Notes under the pieces: generated by a model
What the model was told of the DNA's origin: nothing
The model's input: the letters and a program-made list of their open reading frames with translations, nothing else
Database searches by the model: none
In this document: positions 43,288 to 55,023 of the stretch, piece by piece
Layout of the letters: every line of letters begins with the position of its first letter
How positions within the stretch are numbered: the stretch's first letter is position 1
Assembly: GCF_003369915.1 (NCBI RefSeq)
Contig: NC_046677.1
Location: 7,626,001 to 7,690,000 of the forward strand
Direction of reading: 5' to 3'
Length of the DNA: 64,000 nucleotides
Source of the DNA: Drosophila miranda
Taxonomy: Eukaryota; Arthropoda; Insecta; Diptera; Drosophilidae
Position numbers and translations under genes: made by a program

Positions 43288-45608
43288 GGTTAGGTTAGGT
43301 TAGGTAGAGACGGCCGCCAAGCTCGCTCGGAGCCCAGCACACTTAGGCCGGTTTCGGCCCGTTGTGATACCGCTTGGGATCATTCCCTTCCTGCAGATGA
43401 GACTTCATGTCAACAGTTGTCCCATCCAGATGCCCTTATAAAGTTGACGATCTTTCTGGAACATAGCGTGGACATCTCCGAGATGTCGTTCAGAAAGGCA
43501 GAGCCCAAGTGATGCAGCCTCCTTCTGCTGAGAGCTGGACAGGAACAGAACAGGTGTTCCACTGTTTCCTCCTCGTCCTCGTCTCTGCAGCTGCGGCAGA
43601 AATCATTGTATGGGGCACCCAGCCTGTTTGCGTGGGTGCCTACTAGCCAGTGTCCTGTGAGGGAACGTATGACTGCGCTGCACCTTTCCCTGCCTAGTTT
43701 GCAGAGCTCTGAGGTGCGCTTCTTATCTATGGTCGGCCAAGTTTGCCGAGCTGTGCGACAACGTGGCCCTATTTGCCACTTGTTGTCTATCAGTCGCGTG
43801 TACTGCTCCTTTATGTTGAGCTTGCAGGTGGCCATAGGCATACAAATATCCTCCTTATCTTGGAGAAGGGTGGTTGTAGTGCCAGATCTGGCCAGCTCGT
43901 CCGCTATGCAGTTGCCCTCGATATCCCGGTGGCCCGGGACCCATATAAGGCTGATAGCAAATTGCTGAGCCATCTCGTGAAGAGATCTGCGGCACTTCGC
44001 CACAGTAGCCGAGTTCGAGGAGATCGCGTTAAGTGATCTGATCGCAGCTTGGCTGTCGCTGTAGATGTTTAGATTGGTTGCCGTGGTGGTAACCGTGTGA
44101 AGGCAGTACAGAGCCTCCCTGATTGCTGTAACTTCCGCTTGGAAGACGCTACAGTGATCCGGAAGCCTGAAAGATTGCCTTATGTTAAGTTGTTCAGAGT
44201 AGATTCCTCCTCCAACCCTGCCGTCCAGTTTTGAGCCATCCGTGAAGATGCTTATAGCCCCGTCTGGGCCGGGGAGTCCCTCGAGCCAATCGTCTCTATG
44301 AGGGATCATTATGCTGAATGGAGTCTCCGTGTGCTCCATTGGAACTTGATAGTCCGTTCTTGCTGGGACCATGTTGTTTTTATTTAGTATAGATGAGTGA
44401 CCTATGTTCTGGGGTACCCATTGTTCAGAGTCCCTAAGACGTATTGCTGCCATTTCTGCCCGCTCCTTTCCTGCAAAGTCAAGGCTCTGAAGGCATAACA
44501 TGGAGTTTAGCGCATCATTTGGTGTAGTTCGAAGAGCTCCACTGATGCAGAGGGCGGCTGTTCGCTGAACCTTGCCCAGCTGATTGGTGATTGTCCTTTT
44601 TGTTAGGGCAGGCCACCAGACAGTAACTACGTAGAGTATTATAGGTCTGACTATTGCCAGATATATCCATCGGACTATGCTTGGGTTCATGCCCCACTTT
44701 AGGCCGATAGCTTTTTTGCAAGTATAGAGTGCTGTCGTTGCCTTCCTCACTCTATCCTTGACATTTAGGTTCCAGCTAAGCTTTTTGTCAATTGCCAACC
44801 CTAAGTAACTGGCACTGTCGCTGAAGGAGAGCCTGTATCCGTTTAGTGTTGGGGGGTTGAGGGGCGGGACCTTGTATTTTTTTGTGAATAACACGAGTTC
44901 CATTTTCGAGGGATTTAGTCCCAATCCGCGCGATTCTGTCCATTCGGACAATCGAGCAAGCTTTGCGGTCATTAGGTCGCATAGTGTTTGGGGGTATTTC
45001 CCCGCAAAGATAATTGCAACGTCATCCGCGTATGCCACTACTTTACAGCCCCCCTCTTCCAGGTCGCATAGAATCTTATTGACTGCAATGTTCCATAGAA
45101 GAGGAGACAGAACTCCCCCTTGCGGGGTTCCTCTGTTGACATACCTTGACTGGATGGACGATCCCATCGATGATGTCACCGTCCTGCGTATGAGCAATTG
45201 ATCAATGAGCATCACCAAGTGACGGTCCACCCCCAGGTCAGTCAGGGCTTCTGTAATGGCGCCCGGTGTGACGTTGTTGAAGGCTCCCTCGATATCGAGA
45301 AAAGCTATTAGTGAGTATTCTTTGAGATGCAGGGATTTTTCTACACTCGAGATCACTTCGTGAAGTGCCGTTTCCGTGGATTTTCCTTTCCGGTAGGCAT
45401 GCTGCGCACTTGAGTACAGCTGGGGACTTATGGTAGTCCGTAATTGTAACCCGATAAGTCTCTCAAAGGTTTTGAGTAGGAAAGACGATAAACTGATTGG
45501 TCTAAAGTCTTTCGGGGTTGAGTGTGAGGCTTTGCCTGCTTTAGGGATGAAAACTATCCTAGCCTTAAGCCACGCTTGCGGTATTGTACATACCGCCAGT
45601 ATCTTCCT
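43288..45608 (-). mobile_element. 5'-truncated LINE (RT + RNase H, LOA/I-clade type), young
   Basis: The element spans 2.3 kb between perfect 14-bp target duplications. It is oriented on minus. The 5' end is cut inside the reverse-transcriptase fingers; the 3' end has a 122-nt UTR closing in short CCTAA repeats. RT plus a C-terminal RNase H and a CxxC...HxxxxC knuckle place it with RNase-H-bearing LINEs such as the LOA (Bilbo-like) or I clades rather than jockey or R1. Exact duplications and an uninterrupted frame indicate recent insertion. Confidence 0.88.
43410..45608 (-). CDS. LINE ORF2 fragment: reverse transcriptase and RNase H
   Basis: Open for 732 codons from the 5' truncation (RKILAVCTIPQAWL) to TGA/TAG at 43410 without interruption. 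RT motifs are VFIPKAGK, DFRPISL, AFLDIEGAFNNV, GTPQGGVLSPLLWN and catalytic VVAYADDVAI. RNase H follows with IFTDGSK, the AEVTAIREAL Glu, IYSDSQAAIRS and GHRDIEGNCIADELAR. A zinc knuckle FCRSCRDEDEEETVEHLFCS lies near the end. The endonuclease and ORF1 are absent because of 5' truncation, so the copy cannot move by itself. Confidence 0.9.
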   Translation of the reverse strand, partial: RKILAVCTIPQAWLKARIVFIPKAGKASHSTPKDFRPISLSSFLLKTFERLIGLQLRTTISPQLYSSAQHAYRKGKSTETALHEVISSVEKSLHLKEYSLIAFLDIEGAFNNVTPGAITEALTDLGVDRHLVMLIDQLLIRRTVTSSMGSSIQSRYVNRGTPQGGVLSPLLWNIAVNKILCDLEEGGCKVVAYADDVAIIFAGKYPQTLCDLMTAKLARLSEWTESRGLGLNPSKMELVLFTKKYKVPPLNPPTLNGYRLSFSDSASYLGLAIDKKLSWNLNVKDRVRKATTALYTCKKAIGLKWGMNPSIVRWIYLAIVRPIILYVVTVWWPALTKRTITNQLGKVQRTAALCISGALRTTPNDALNSMLCLQSLDFAGKERAEMAAIRLRDSEQWVPQNIGHSSILNKNNMVPARTDYQVPMEHTETPFSIMIPHRDDWLEGLPGPDGAISIFTDGSKLDGRVGGGIYSEQLNIRQSFRLPDHCSVFQAEVTAIREALYCLHTVTTTATNLNIYSDSQAAIRSLNAISSNSATVAKCRRSLHEMAQQFAISLIWVPGHRDIEGNCIADELARSGTTTTLLQDKEDICMPMATCKLNIKEQYTRLIDNKWQIGPRCRTARQTWPTIDKKRTSELCKLGRERCSAVIRSLTGHWLVGTHANRLGAPYNDFCRSCRDEDEEETVEHLFCSCPALSRRRLHHLGSAFLNDISEMSTLCSRKIVNFIRASGWDNC

Positions 45609-45622
45609 AACTAGCTGATTTA
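45609..45622 (+). repeat. Right target-site duplication of the LINE
   Basis: Exact copy of 43274-43287. Confidence 0.9.
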
Positions 45623-48600
45623 AAAACAGGCATTTGTCAGCTGAATATTATTATATTACATTAAAAAAAAAAGTATAATTTTTCCGCATGCATTTATTTG
45701 TCGTAACGCCAACGATCATTATCCGCTAGCTTATGCAATGCACTATTATTTCGACCAGCTATTCGAGGAACTAAGGAAATCTAATTGACGACAGACTCAC
45801 GTAAAATGTGTATTTGTTCATAGTTGCTACTATAATGCACATCATTATTGCATTATTATTCATATGATTATTAGGTTTAATACTGTTGTATTTTATTACA
45901 AAAAATAATTTCAATAATTAATTGGGATTTGAGTGTTGGGGTTTGTTATACAATTTGAATTATAATTCGTCCACTTAATTATTTATTTTCAATTTGGCAG
46001 CGGTTTCTCAGCTGAGAAATAACTTCGCTTTTTTAATTCAAAATACAACTTTTTTCATAAACAATGTATCGACGGTCGTAAAAAACCATAGATTTTATCG
46101 ATTGCGCGATCGATGGTTTTGCCTTTTTCAACACTGACATTAAAGCGGCAAAAATTTTAAGTTATGCGAATACAAATAAATACCAAAAATTGTGAATAAA
46201 TGTGTTTAAATCTAATGCGCGGAAAAACGGAAGTGAATAAATATATCATGAGATATTGGCGGTGTGTCATAAAGCAGCGAAGTTCCTTCCGCTTGCGGTA
46301 TACTAATGTTTTGGCTGGGGTAAGGGTAAATGTATGATTTAATTTCAATATCATGGTCACAAGAGCGTAAAAATCTCAATTTTAGACAAATGCCAGCGGA
46401 TAGGTCTGACCCTAGGTCAGATCTCTAATCAACAAGACCCGTGCCGTGCTTCGGCAACTTCCCAAAGCTTTTAATGCTGGCATTCTATGCTCCCCAATAC
46501 TCCTCTCTTTGGTGGAGGTAGTGCCGAAGTTATAGTCGCTTCGGTCGCTGCTGATTCCAACGGCGATTGTTGAACCGGACAGACGTGTCGGGTGCTCGAG
46601 CTGGCTTCAATCGGAAAGCTTTTTGTTTTGTTATTAATTACGCGACGTGCGACGCGATCATGTTTTAATTTTATTTTGTGCCCTGGGAATGCATAAATCA
46701 TCAACTAACACAAAAAGTATAAATAGTTACCTGAGTCCTGAGCATAAAAAAACCTCAAAAAAGAAAGTACTTGCAAAGGGACGTGACTGAAAGTTGTATA
46801 ATCGCCAAAAAAACAAATGTGCGAAAGGAGTCTCGAAGGAGAAACGTGAAAAAAAAGTAAAGTGAATGGCTTGTGAGAGTGAATAAAACATACAAATACG
46901 AGCACAACAAAAGTTTAATTTTAAAAAATAACCACTACAAAAACGTTTTTTAAGAACCTGTAATTGAAAACGCACATGAATTACCCCAACACATGTGCAC
47001 ACACGAACACACACATGTACGGAGCAACAAATCCAACCCAAAACGGAGTGCGAATACACTGTGCAACACGTTGTTGACCCTGAGGTGGCAAGAGCCCTCG
47101 TGATATTCCAAGAATAACAACAACAGCAGACAAAACGAGTGTTTTGTACCCCCCCTTGTTCTCTCTGTGATCTGCCCCCCTCCCTACATCTCTGTATCTT
47201 TCTGTGTGAGCAATTATTTAGCATAAGAATTTATGTTGCAGTTTATTGCACTGCTCTCACCGCGATCTCTCTTTTTGTCTCTGGCGGTTAATGTACCTCC
47301 CCCCCTCTCCTTCTGGCGGTTGATGTACCACCCTCACCCTGTCCTTCTGGCCTTTGTTGCCTCATTTTCTTGCTGTCCATCTCTGTCCTGTAACAAGTGT
47401 GTGAAGAGTGGCTTTCTTCAAAAGGCTCACTTTAAAGGAGATTCTTCTCTTCTATAGTTTGTTCCGGTTTTGGATTTTCCTCTGGATTTTCTCAAATTCC
47501 GAGAAACAATTACATATCGTACACTTAGAGAAATTGGCATATCAAATGTCATAAAATGAAATATAATTCAGACGTTTCGCAACACCCATTTGAAATCAAT
47601 CCTAAGTTCTTAAACATTTTTTTATGGGAAAAGCATGAATTTTCTATGAATTATTTATTTATGGATTTATCAAAACGCATTTTTTTTCTTTAATGTGGCG
47701 TGTGTTGATTACAAATGAAATGCAAAGTTTCATTTAATTTGAAAATCGTTCACTGAATTGCGGATTTTTGATTCGCTTTGATTTGTCTTGCCTTGTCATG
47801 TGTCTCTTGGTCATAAAAATGCTGCTAATAAATAAACAATTATGAAAGATGCGAATTTTCGAATAAGTTTACGGGCAATTTAACACTTCAACTGGTTTTG
47901 AGATGAACAAAATAAACCATTTCTACAGATAGGATATTCGTTTGTTGCCAGCCGCCATACCATAATCATTGACTCATCGAATTACAGTTCTTGGAAATTA
48001 CTTAGGAGTCCGCTGATTCAATAAATAATTTATGCATTCTGCTTAGAAACCAGTATAGATTGTTTTTTGATAAGATCGGAGGTTTCCGCAGACAAGAGAC
48101 TGTCCATTTAAACTCTTTTGGATAGATAGAAATACACAAAACATTTTAAGAAATGTTGTTCCAATAATCTGTCTAAATTTATATCTATTTATCTCGAATT
48201 GGATTGTATTTTATTGGTAGTTTCTCTTGAGAACAGTAGGTAGTTCTGAAAGATTGTAAAAAGTAAAAACACCACGTGTAACCACTATCAAATTCAAGTT
48301 CACTGACATCTGAGTATCGCTAATAGTTTTCCCCCTGCTCTTTTAACAAAAAATTGATTGATTACGTAGTATGTTTTGTTGATCCCAGCGATTAAATGGT
48401 TCCAAAAAACTCTTCCTTTCACCCCATATCTTATCTGTTATCGAATAGACCGAAAAATACCCATATCTAATACGTAGTAAGCTCCAAAAATGAAGTTCGT
48501 CAGACGACATTTCATGAGAGGATAGGGGGCTGTGACATGTGTCCGACGACTTGCAATCGCTCACCTGTTGCCGTACGTAGCACTCTTACGTACGTATCTT

Positions 48601-51600
48601 TAGAGCCTTAGCCATGGAACAATCAAGTGATTACTGATATAAAATTGAAGTAAATGAGTTGACAAACAAAAAAGATTTCAATGAGAGAGAGAATGTGCAT
48701 ACAATGTTTTTTTCAAGGAAGCATCTCCTCAAATGCGACATGCATTGAATGAATGATTCACATGAGTCACTCACCTAAGAATACTCGCCGCCCCAGAGAT
48801 GAACACGAACGCGGAACTGGAAAAAAGAGCACTCACGATGAGAAAAATTAAAACCGATTAAGGCGCATCCGAGAGGATTGTCTACGATTCATTCATAAAG
48901 CATAAAAAACGTACACAAAGGGAATGTAATTAATTTCATGGGAACGGATTCTACAGATCCATGTAGTAATCTTTTCCGTTTAACACTGTAAATACTAGTT
49001 TTCAAGGTAAACCAATTTAGAGAGACCTTTATCGGGTGTAATCGTTGGCATTATCTCTGTAGAACATTGGAAAATGCAGGGACCTCAGGGTTTGAGGGGG
49101 TACCCCCGTCAAGTACTCAAGTTAATTGATTACGGTATGGTTTGTAGAAACGGCAAGGTGAGAGCGAGAGAAACAAAGACAGTGAGAGAGGAGGCACCTT
49201 CAATTCGGATTTGAAGTATTCGTCGAAATTGAATTCATCATACGTTCATCCCATTTCTAACCCTACAAAACGATTGCTTTAAGTAGTACGTGAGAAGGGA
49301 TCTATAGGACTATATTTTGGATTGATTTTCTCTCAAAGATCATACTCTATTTGACCCCAAAAGATGTTTTTGTCAAGTAAAAGCATTCCTTAGATGTTAT
49401 TCTTGAACTACTCTATTTTCCATCTTCAGATTGAGGTATTCCCCAAAACTTAAAAGAGACTTTGCTCTCCGTTAATTTTTAGAATACATTTTCCGGATCA
49501 ATTTTTCAAAACCTCTTAATTTTTGTGTCATTTATGAAAGTAAAAATTTTCCTTTCAATTAAATCGGAACCCCATTTCCAAAATTGATTAATAGATAGCT
49601 ATATGTATGTGTATGATTTCTGTTTGCTTTTCTGGCGATTCGAATGGCGTCTGAAATGTTAACAAATTGTCGGGCACGAATCGAAAACATTTGCAAGCTC
49701 CATTACGCTTGAGATACTAATTCAAAACATCAACAAGAGAGCGCAGCGCGTGTTCCCCAAATATGATAAATTTCTGTATGTTTGTTCGAAAAAAAATATA
49801 CGAGAACGAGAATCTGCAGTTGCACAAAGTCCGTTGCTGGCAGACGGGGGGCCATACGGGCATTTCGTGGCATGAAATGAAACTTGATTGCAAATGCAAC
49901 TCAAACTCGATCGAAATACAAGTCACTCGAAACGCGATGTCTGATGTCGCTTGATGCCTGATGCCTGTCACAGGCCTAAAGTTAAACAAAAACGAGGCCA
50001 TTGCACGCCACTTTGCCGTCTGTTGGCTTCAGTATTACCATGAACCGGGGGAGCCAAAACTGGCCAGCGGTTAATGACACCTTCTCTCCTACCACTCTGC
50101 CCCGACGTCTGCACTGACCTGAAAATTCTGAAGCCAGTTACAGAGGCAAATATTGAATTGCCAGTGGCGTGTGAACGATTTAATTTGTCGGGCTATTGGT
50201 ATTTACACTTACAGACGCTTAAATCAATAAATAAATAAGCAATCGAGCGAGGAATCGTCGCCATTCTTGGGGAATCGAAAGCAAATATTGTAAGGGGAAT
50301 AAAGATGGGAAGATCTTAAGCATCTGTACTTCTTTAGAAGTGTTTGGAAGGTAAAGAACAGAAAATATCAGAAATGCAAACCGACCGAGGGGCACTGCTG
50401 CAAGAGGTTCGACATGTAGGAAAGGATAACAGAAAGGACTCTAACTAACAGTTGAAAGTTATCCCTACCTAATAGATCACTTTGAAAGCCACATCATTTT
50501 TCGATTTATCTTTTAACGAAGATCTTGATCTCCCTCCAAGCCCCGCAGCAAAAGTTTTTCTAGTGGGAACTCAATTTGAATAACTACTTAGCGAAAAACC
50601 ACTATAAAATGGAATATTAAATAGTTACTATCAAGTAGATATACAATAGATGTTTCTCCCTCTTGACACTCACGAGAGTGAGTTTATTCTATGGTTTTTT
50701 TCTACCTTTTTATTTTTGGTGATTTTCCAGTGGGAGATTCTAGATAATGTTCATTTGTGCCGTTTATTGTTTATACTCTCTACAGCCACAAAACTTGTTT
50801 TGTTGCCATAAAATTATACTATATAGAGGGAGTATATGATGGAGGGAGGTGTCTGAAGGCGGCTGACGGGCATATAAACAATTATTAAAGCGAAAGCCAT
50901 AAGATATTAACTGGTAATTCTATTAGAGCTGCATCAGAGATGAGCTTACAGAATGAATGATCATGAATCCAAATTAATTGCTTGATATATAATAATTTGA
51001 GGGAAAGAAAATGGAATTTTTCCAGTGATTTTCCACAGCAGAATATGGGTTTTTGATAGCTCTATTAATTAGGATAGTTATTAACAATAGGCAGTCTAAA
51101 AAGGGCATAAAATCCCTCTTGAAATACGAGTCGAATGGAGTTTGGCTACTTTTTTATCTTAAGCGCTTTTGTACCCATAAAATCATATATTTTATATGAT
51201 TTATCCAATGAAAATTTCGGAATTTATTTTAAGGCCCAACCTTTGAAAATTTAATATCCGAAAAAAAGCCAAAGATCGTTTTAGATATCCCACACAAATT
51301 TGATTTGGAATTTCGGAATAGCTTTTGTGTTCGTTCCCTGTTTTATTATTACTCGTATTTTGATTATTTTTTGTTTATGAAAGAATTCACCGCATTGCAT
51401 GACTCGCTTGAGTGACTCGAAATTATACACTGAAATCCGATTGCTATTGTTCGCCGATTTTAATATTGTTTTTGTACTTTCGAGCGGAAGTTATACGCTA
51501 GCAAAAATCCCTGTTACCTGTGTGTGGCATGCGATTTATATTGAGCAGAGTAGAAGCCGTTTATGGGCCAGTTCAAGGGCCAAAAGAGAGCGTAGCAAAT

Positions 51601-54600
51601 TGCCAAAGTAATATGACAGGTTTGTGTACTTGGCAAACTTTTCGCTGATTCATTTCTGGCGAGTTCTGTTTAAGTTTGGGGTTTTCTAAATAAAGGTGGA
51701 TCTGACAAAGCAAACTGCTATATAGGGTAGTAATTACGAGTATTATATGTATGTGTTCCAGCTGACTGCAGCTAAAAGTTGATTGACTTGATTCATGGCA
51801 ATCACAATTTATGTCAAGCGGGATTTTCAACTCCCAATTGGTTTGTGTTTTTAGAACAGATTCACATTATGATGCATTGGTTGAAGCACACATTTTTTAA
51901 GAATATGTAAGTGAATCCCCACTGAATGAAAACAGGTCTAAATAATGGCATTAGCAGAAAAAAAACTATGCAATATCCATAGCAATTGAAAACCGGTTTA
52001 AAGTGCTCTTGACAGTCGCAGAAGCTGGAATTCTTTGGCCCTTTATGTTGTTTGAAGCCATATCTAAGCTTTTGTGAGGCAATCTTAAATTTTAAGCGTA
52101 CAAAAACTATTTTAAAAGACTCGCCAATTCTTCTACTTCTAATTGCTTCTAAGAACTATATTCTGATTAGAAATATCGCTAGAAATATTCCAAGAAATAA
52201 TTATAAATTTGTAATCACAACTTTACTGATGGTTGCGCTTAGATCTTACTTATAGCTCTTATATCTATATATATGAATATTCTTCATAAAGGGTGGAAGG
52301 AATTACAAATTGAGATTGATTTTGAGCTACTCTGCATCTAAATAAATTCAAATTAAATCTAGGCACTTGGGGGGCCTTCACATAAACTGTCAATCTGCCC
52401 TCGCCGTGGCTTATATAACACCTCGAATCAGTTTGAAATAAGCTTCACGCACAAAACGTGTAAACATCAACAAATTGCATTACCTGTAACAAAGAAAAAC
52501 AGTCACAAACAACATGAATGCTATTCATTTCAGTGAAATTCAATTGTCATTCAATTCAATCCCCTTTGATTCCTTCACTTGGGTACCCTACCGCTATACC
52601 ACCTCAATCACATGTGAGATCAATGAGTGTGCTGTTGAGTCGCTTTTCAATTCAAAACTGTCGTCGAAAGCTCTCTGCAAAGTCATGCAGACAACCAATT
52701 GATCGATTTGTCGCAGTGCTCACATGATTCGCTGTGATCTTTGAACTAACAGAGCTTTTTTGTTTTGTTTGTCGAATTTAGGCACTGAAAGATCTCTTGC
52801 TCTTACAGTGGGTACATATTTGCTTTTGTTAGTCATTTCACACCTTCAAAAATTAAATGAAAATAACACCAAGAATTAGCTTTATCTGCACTCAAGAGAT
52901 TACGTTCCAAGTATGAGCATTGATAGATAAACCCCACCTAAGAGATGTCTTCTAAAGAAAGAATAAAGAATTTCTGGTGTTTTTTTTTTGAATGAAATTC
53001 AGTTTTCTTAACCTTTTTGTTATTATTGTTATTGCCTTTTATCAATTTGCAATCATTAAAAATCAATTAGCAATCTTTCGATAAGAGTTCTACAAAGCCT
53101 ATAATGCCGATAAGAAACGTGTTGCTTGATTATTTCCCATAAAATACAGCAAAAATGCTATCTGTAATCAGAAACCTAAGATCTTTCAACCACTGCCTAA
53201 AAGTATGCTTAAGCTGAAAGCCCCTTTGCCATTGCCCTCCTCCCTCTTACAATCTTCCTCGGGTGGGGCGGGAATGATATGGCCTCAATTTGCAGACCCG
53301 CTTATCGTTCAAAAAGCGTTAAGTAAACCCAGGTAGACAAGCACCACTGTGTTACGGTTATCTCTATGGGAGTACGAGTGTGTATTCGTGCCAGAGTGTG
53401 CAAGGTGCATGGAGCATGGTTTAAAAAATAAGTTTCAATTGCAGCAACAGCAACAGCAACAACCAGTCCTATCGCTCAGAGACACACATAGAGAAAAACG
53501 GCTGGGCGACAGGTGCCACAATCCAGCAACAGGTTACAGTGGGAAACTTGACATGAGAATAAGTCAAAGAAAATATTCCACTTAAAGTATATATTAAAGA
53601 TGGAAAGGGATTATTATCAAATTATTAAGACAAATTCCAGAATTCTTGAGTGACTAGTGCATTATAAATAAGTTATATTTGTAGAGCTAGGAAATAAACA
53701 AAATAAATTATGATTTATAATCATCGAAATTTTAATTAAAACAAGTCAAAACGTTTTTGTCGAGTTTCTCATTGGCAAAACGCATTTTAAAATCAACTTT
53801 AAAATGAACTTAGTTTTTTTTTAATTTTTTTTCAAGAGATAACAACTTTAAATCAATCAAATTTCTATAGAAAAACTCCCATAATCTTTAAAAGAATGCC
53901 ATGAAATTAAAAAAAAATAAAAATAAACTTTTTGCATTTGTTAATCAAAAAGATAAAAGTGAAACAACACAAATCAATTCAAGATAGCGGAAATGTCATA
54001 AATTATTGCCAAAAATGTTTTCTTGAAATTAAATCAGTGAACAATTTTTCAAGTCACCTGTCCCACAGTGCACACAGAAAGAGGCGAGAGGGAGTTTCAG
54101 CGCGAGCAAGAGAGCGGGAAATCCGTGCTCTCTCGCCACTTTTGCAATTGACAGTAATCTATCATGCGCGATCGATTGGCTCTCTCCAAGCGTTGGTTGC
54201 CTCACAGCCCCCTCTCTTTATACGCTGTGGCCTACTCTCGCCGATCGCACCTTCACGCTCACGATCCACTCTCTTCTCTCAGTTCAACTCCCCGTCACGC
54301 TCTTCTTTCAATCAAACTCTCATCTGTTGCCTTGCTCTCTGTTGTCTGATGCTTGTCGTTGGATGAGTTAATGCAGTCCATTCGGTCGGTGAGCGTGCGC
54401 AAGGCGTCTTAAGATAAGGTTGGGCATTGCCAGGGTGTTCTCTTTTGAAGATTTATTTTCCTTGTATACTCCATCGCCACATTCTATACCTGCTTGGGGG
54501 CAAATTCATATTTAAGTCAAATCGAAGAGAGCGGTAGGCCCTCACCTTAAAAGTATACACATTGATGAACGGTAGCCTATCAGGCACCTCACTTTTATCA

Positions 54601-55023
54601 CACACGCGCTCGCGCCCGCTCTCGCACACGTACACACCTGTTCAGAGTCAATAAGAGAGGACGCCAGAGAAAGCCCCCTTTGAGAGAGAGAGAGAGAGCC
54701 GCAATTGCGAGATATTGCGCTAACACTTCATTTGCCGATAAAACCCCAAAAGCTCCACACACACGACACGGCTCCACGCTCTGCGGCGTCACAGAGTTTT
54801 TCTGAAACTGAAGCGAGCGCACATTCCAGTCCAGCCGAAATCTGGATGTAATTTATTTCCCCCCTTTTAACAGAAGCAACAAATTAATCAAAACATTTGA
54901 CAAATCAACCTGCTCCCATTCTTTTTGACACCAACAAAAAAAAAAAAAAAAAGAAGAAGGAAACAAGAGACAATCGGAGATATAATAAAATTAAATTAAA
55001 AAAGCATATTAAAAGACGACAAA
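45623..55023. other. 9.4 kb of non-coding DNA left of the Cys-rich gene
   Basis: No exon is supported on either strand. Contents include a DRE-like cluster at 46060-46150, an inverted word TCTGACC...GGTCAGA at 46405-46421, and a CAACAG tract at about 53443-53462. A GA/CT-rich and CACACG-rich zone at 54060-54800 includes (GA)n at 54681-54698, resembling GAGA-factor DNA. It probably contains 5' UTR exon(s) and a long first intron of the gene at 55024. Confidence 0.45.
46060..46150 (+). promoter_or_regulatory. DRE-like cluster, possible distal promoter of the Cys-rich gene
   Basis: TATCGA (46067), TTATCGATT (about 46095) and GATCGATGG (about 46108) occur within 50 bp, followed by a T-rich and AT-rich leader-like stretch. 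Clusters of TATCGAT are typical of fly housekeeping promoters. Assignment to the downstream gene is inference. Confidence 0.35.

Noticed and set aside
43284-43306. Interstitial telomere repeat
   Set aside because: The TTAGG units stop exactly at the LINE 3' boundary next to the target duplication, so they are better explained as the element's tail.
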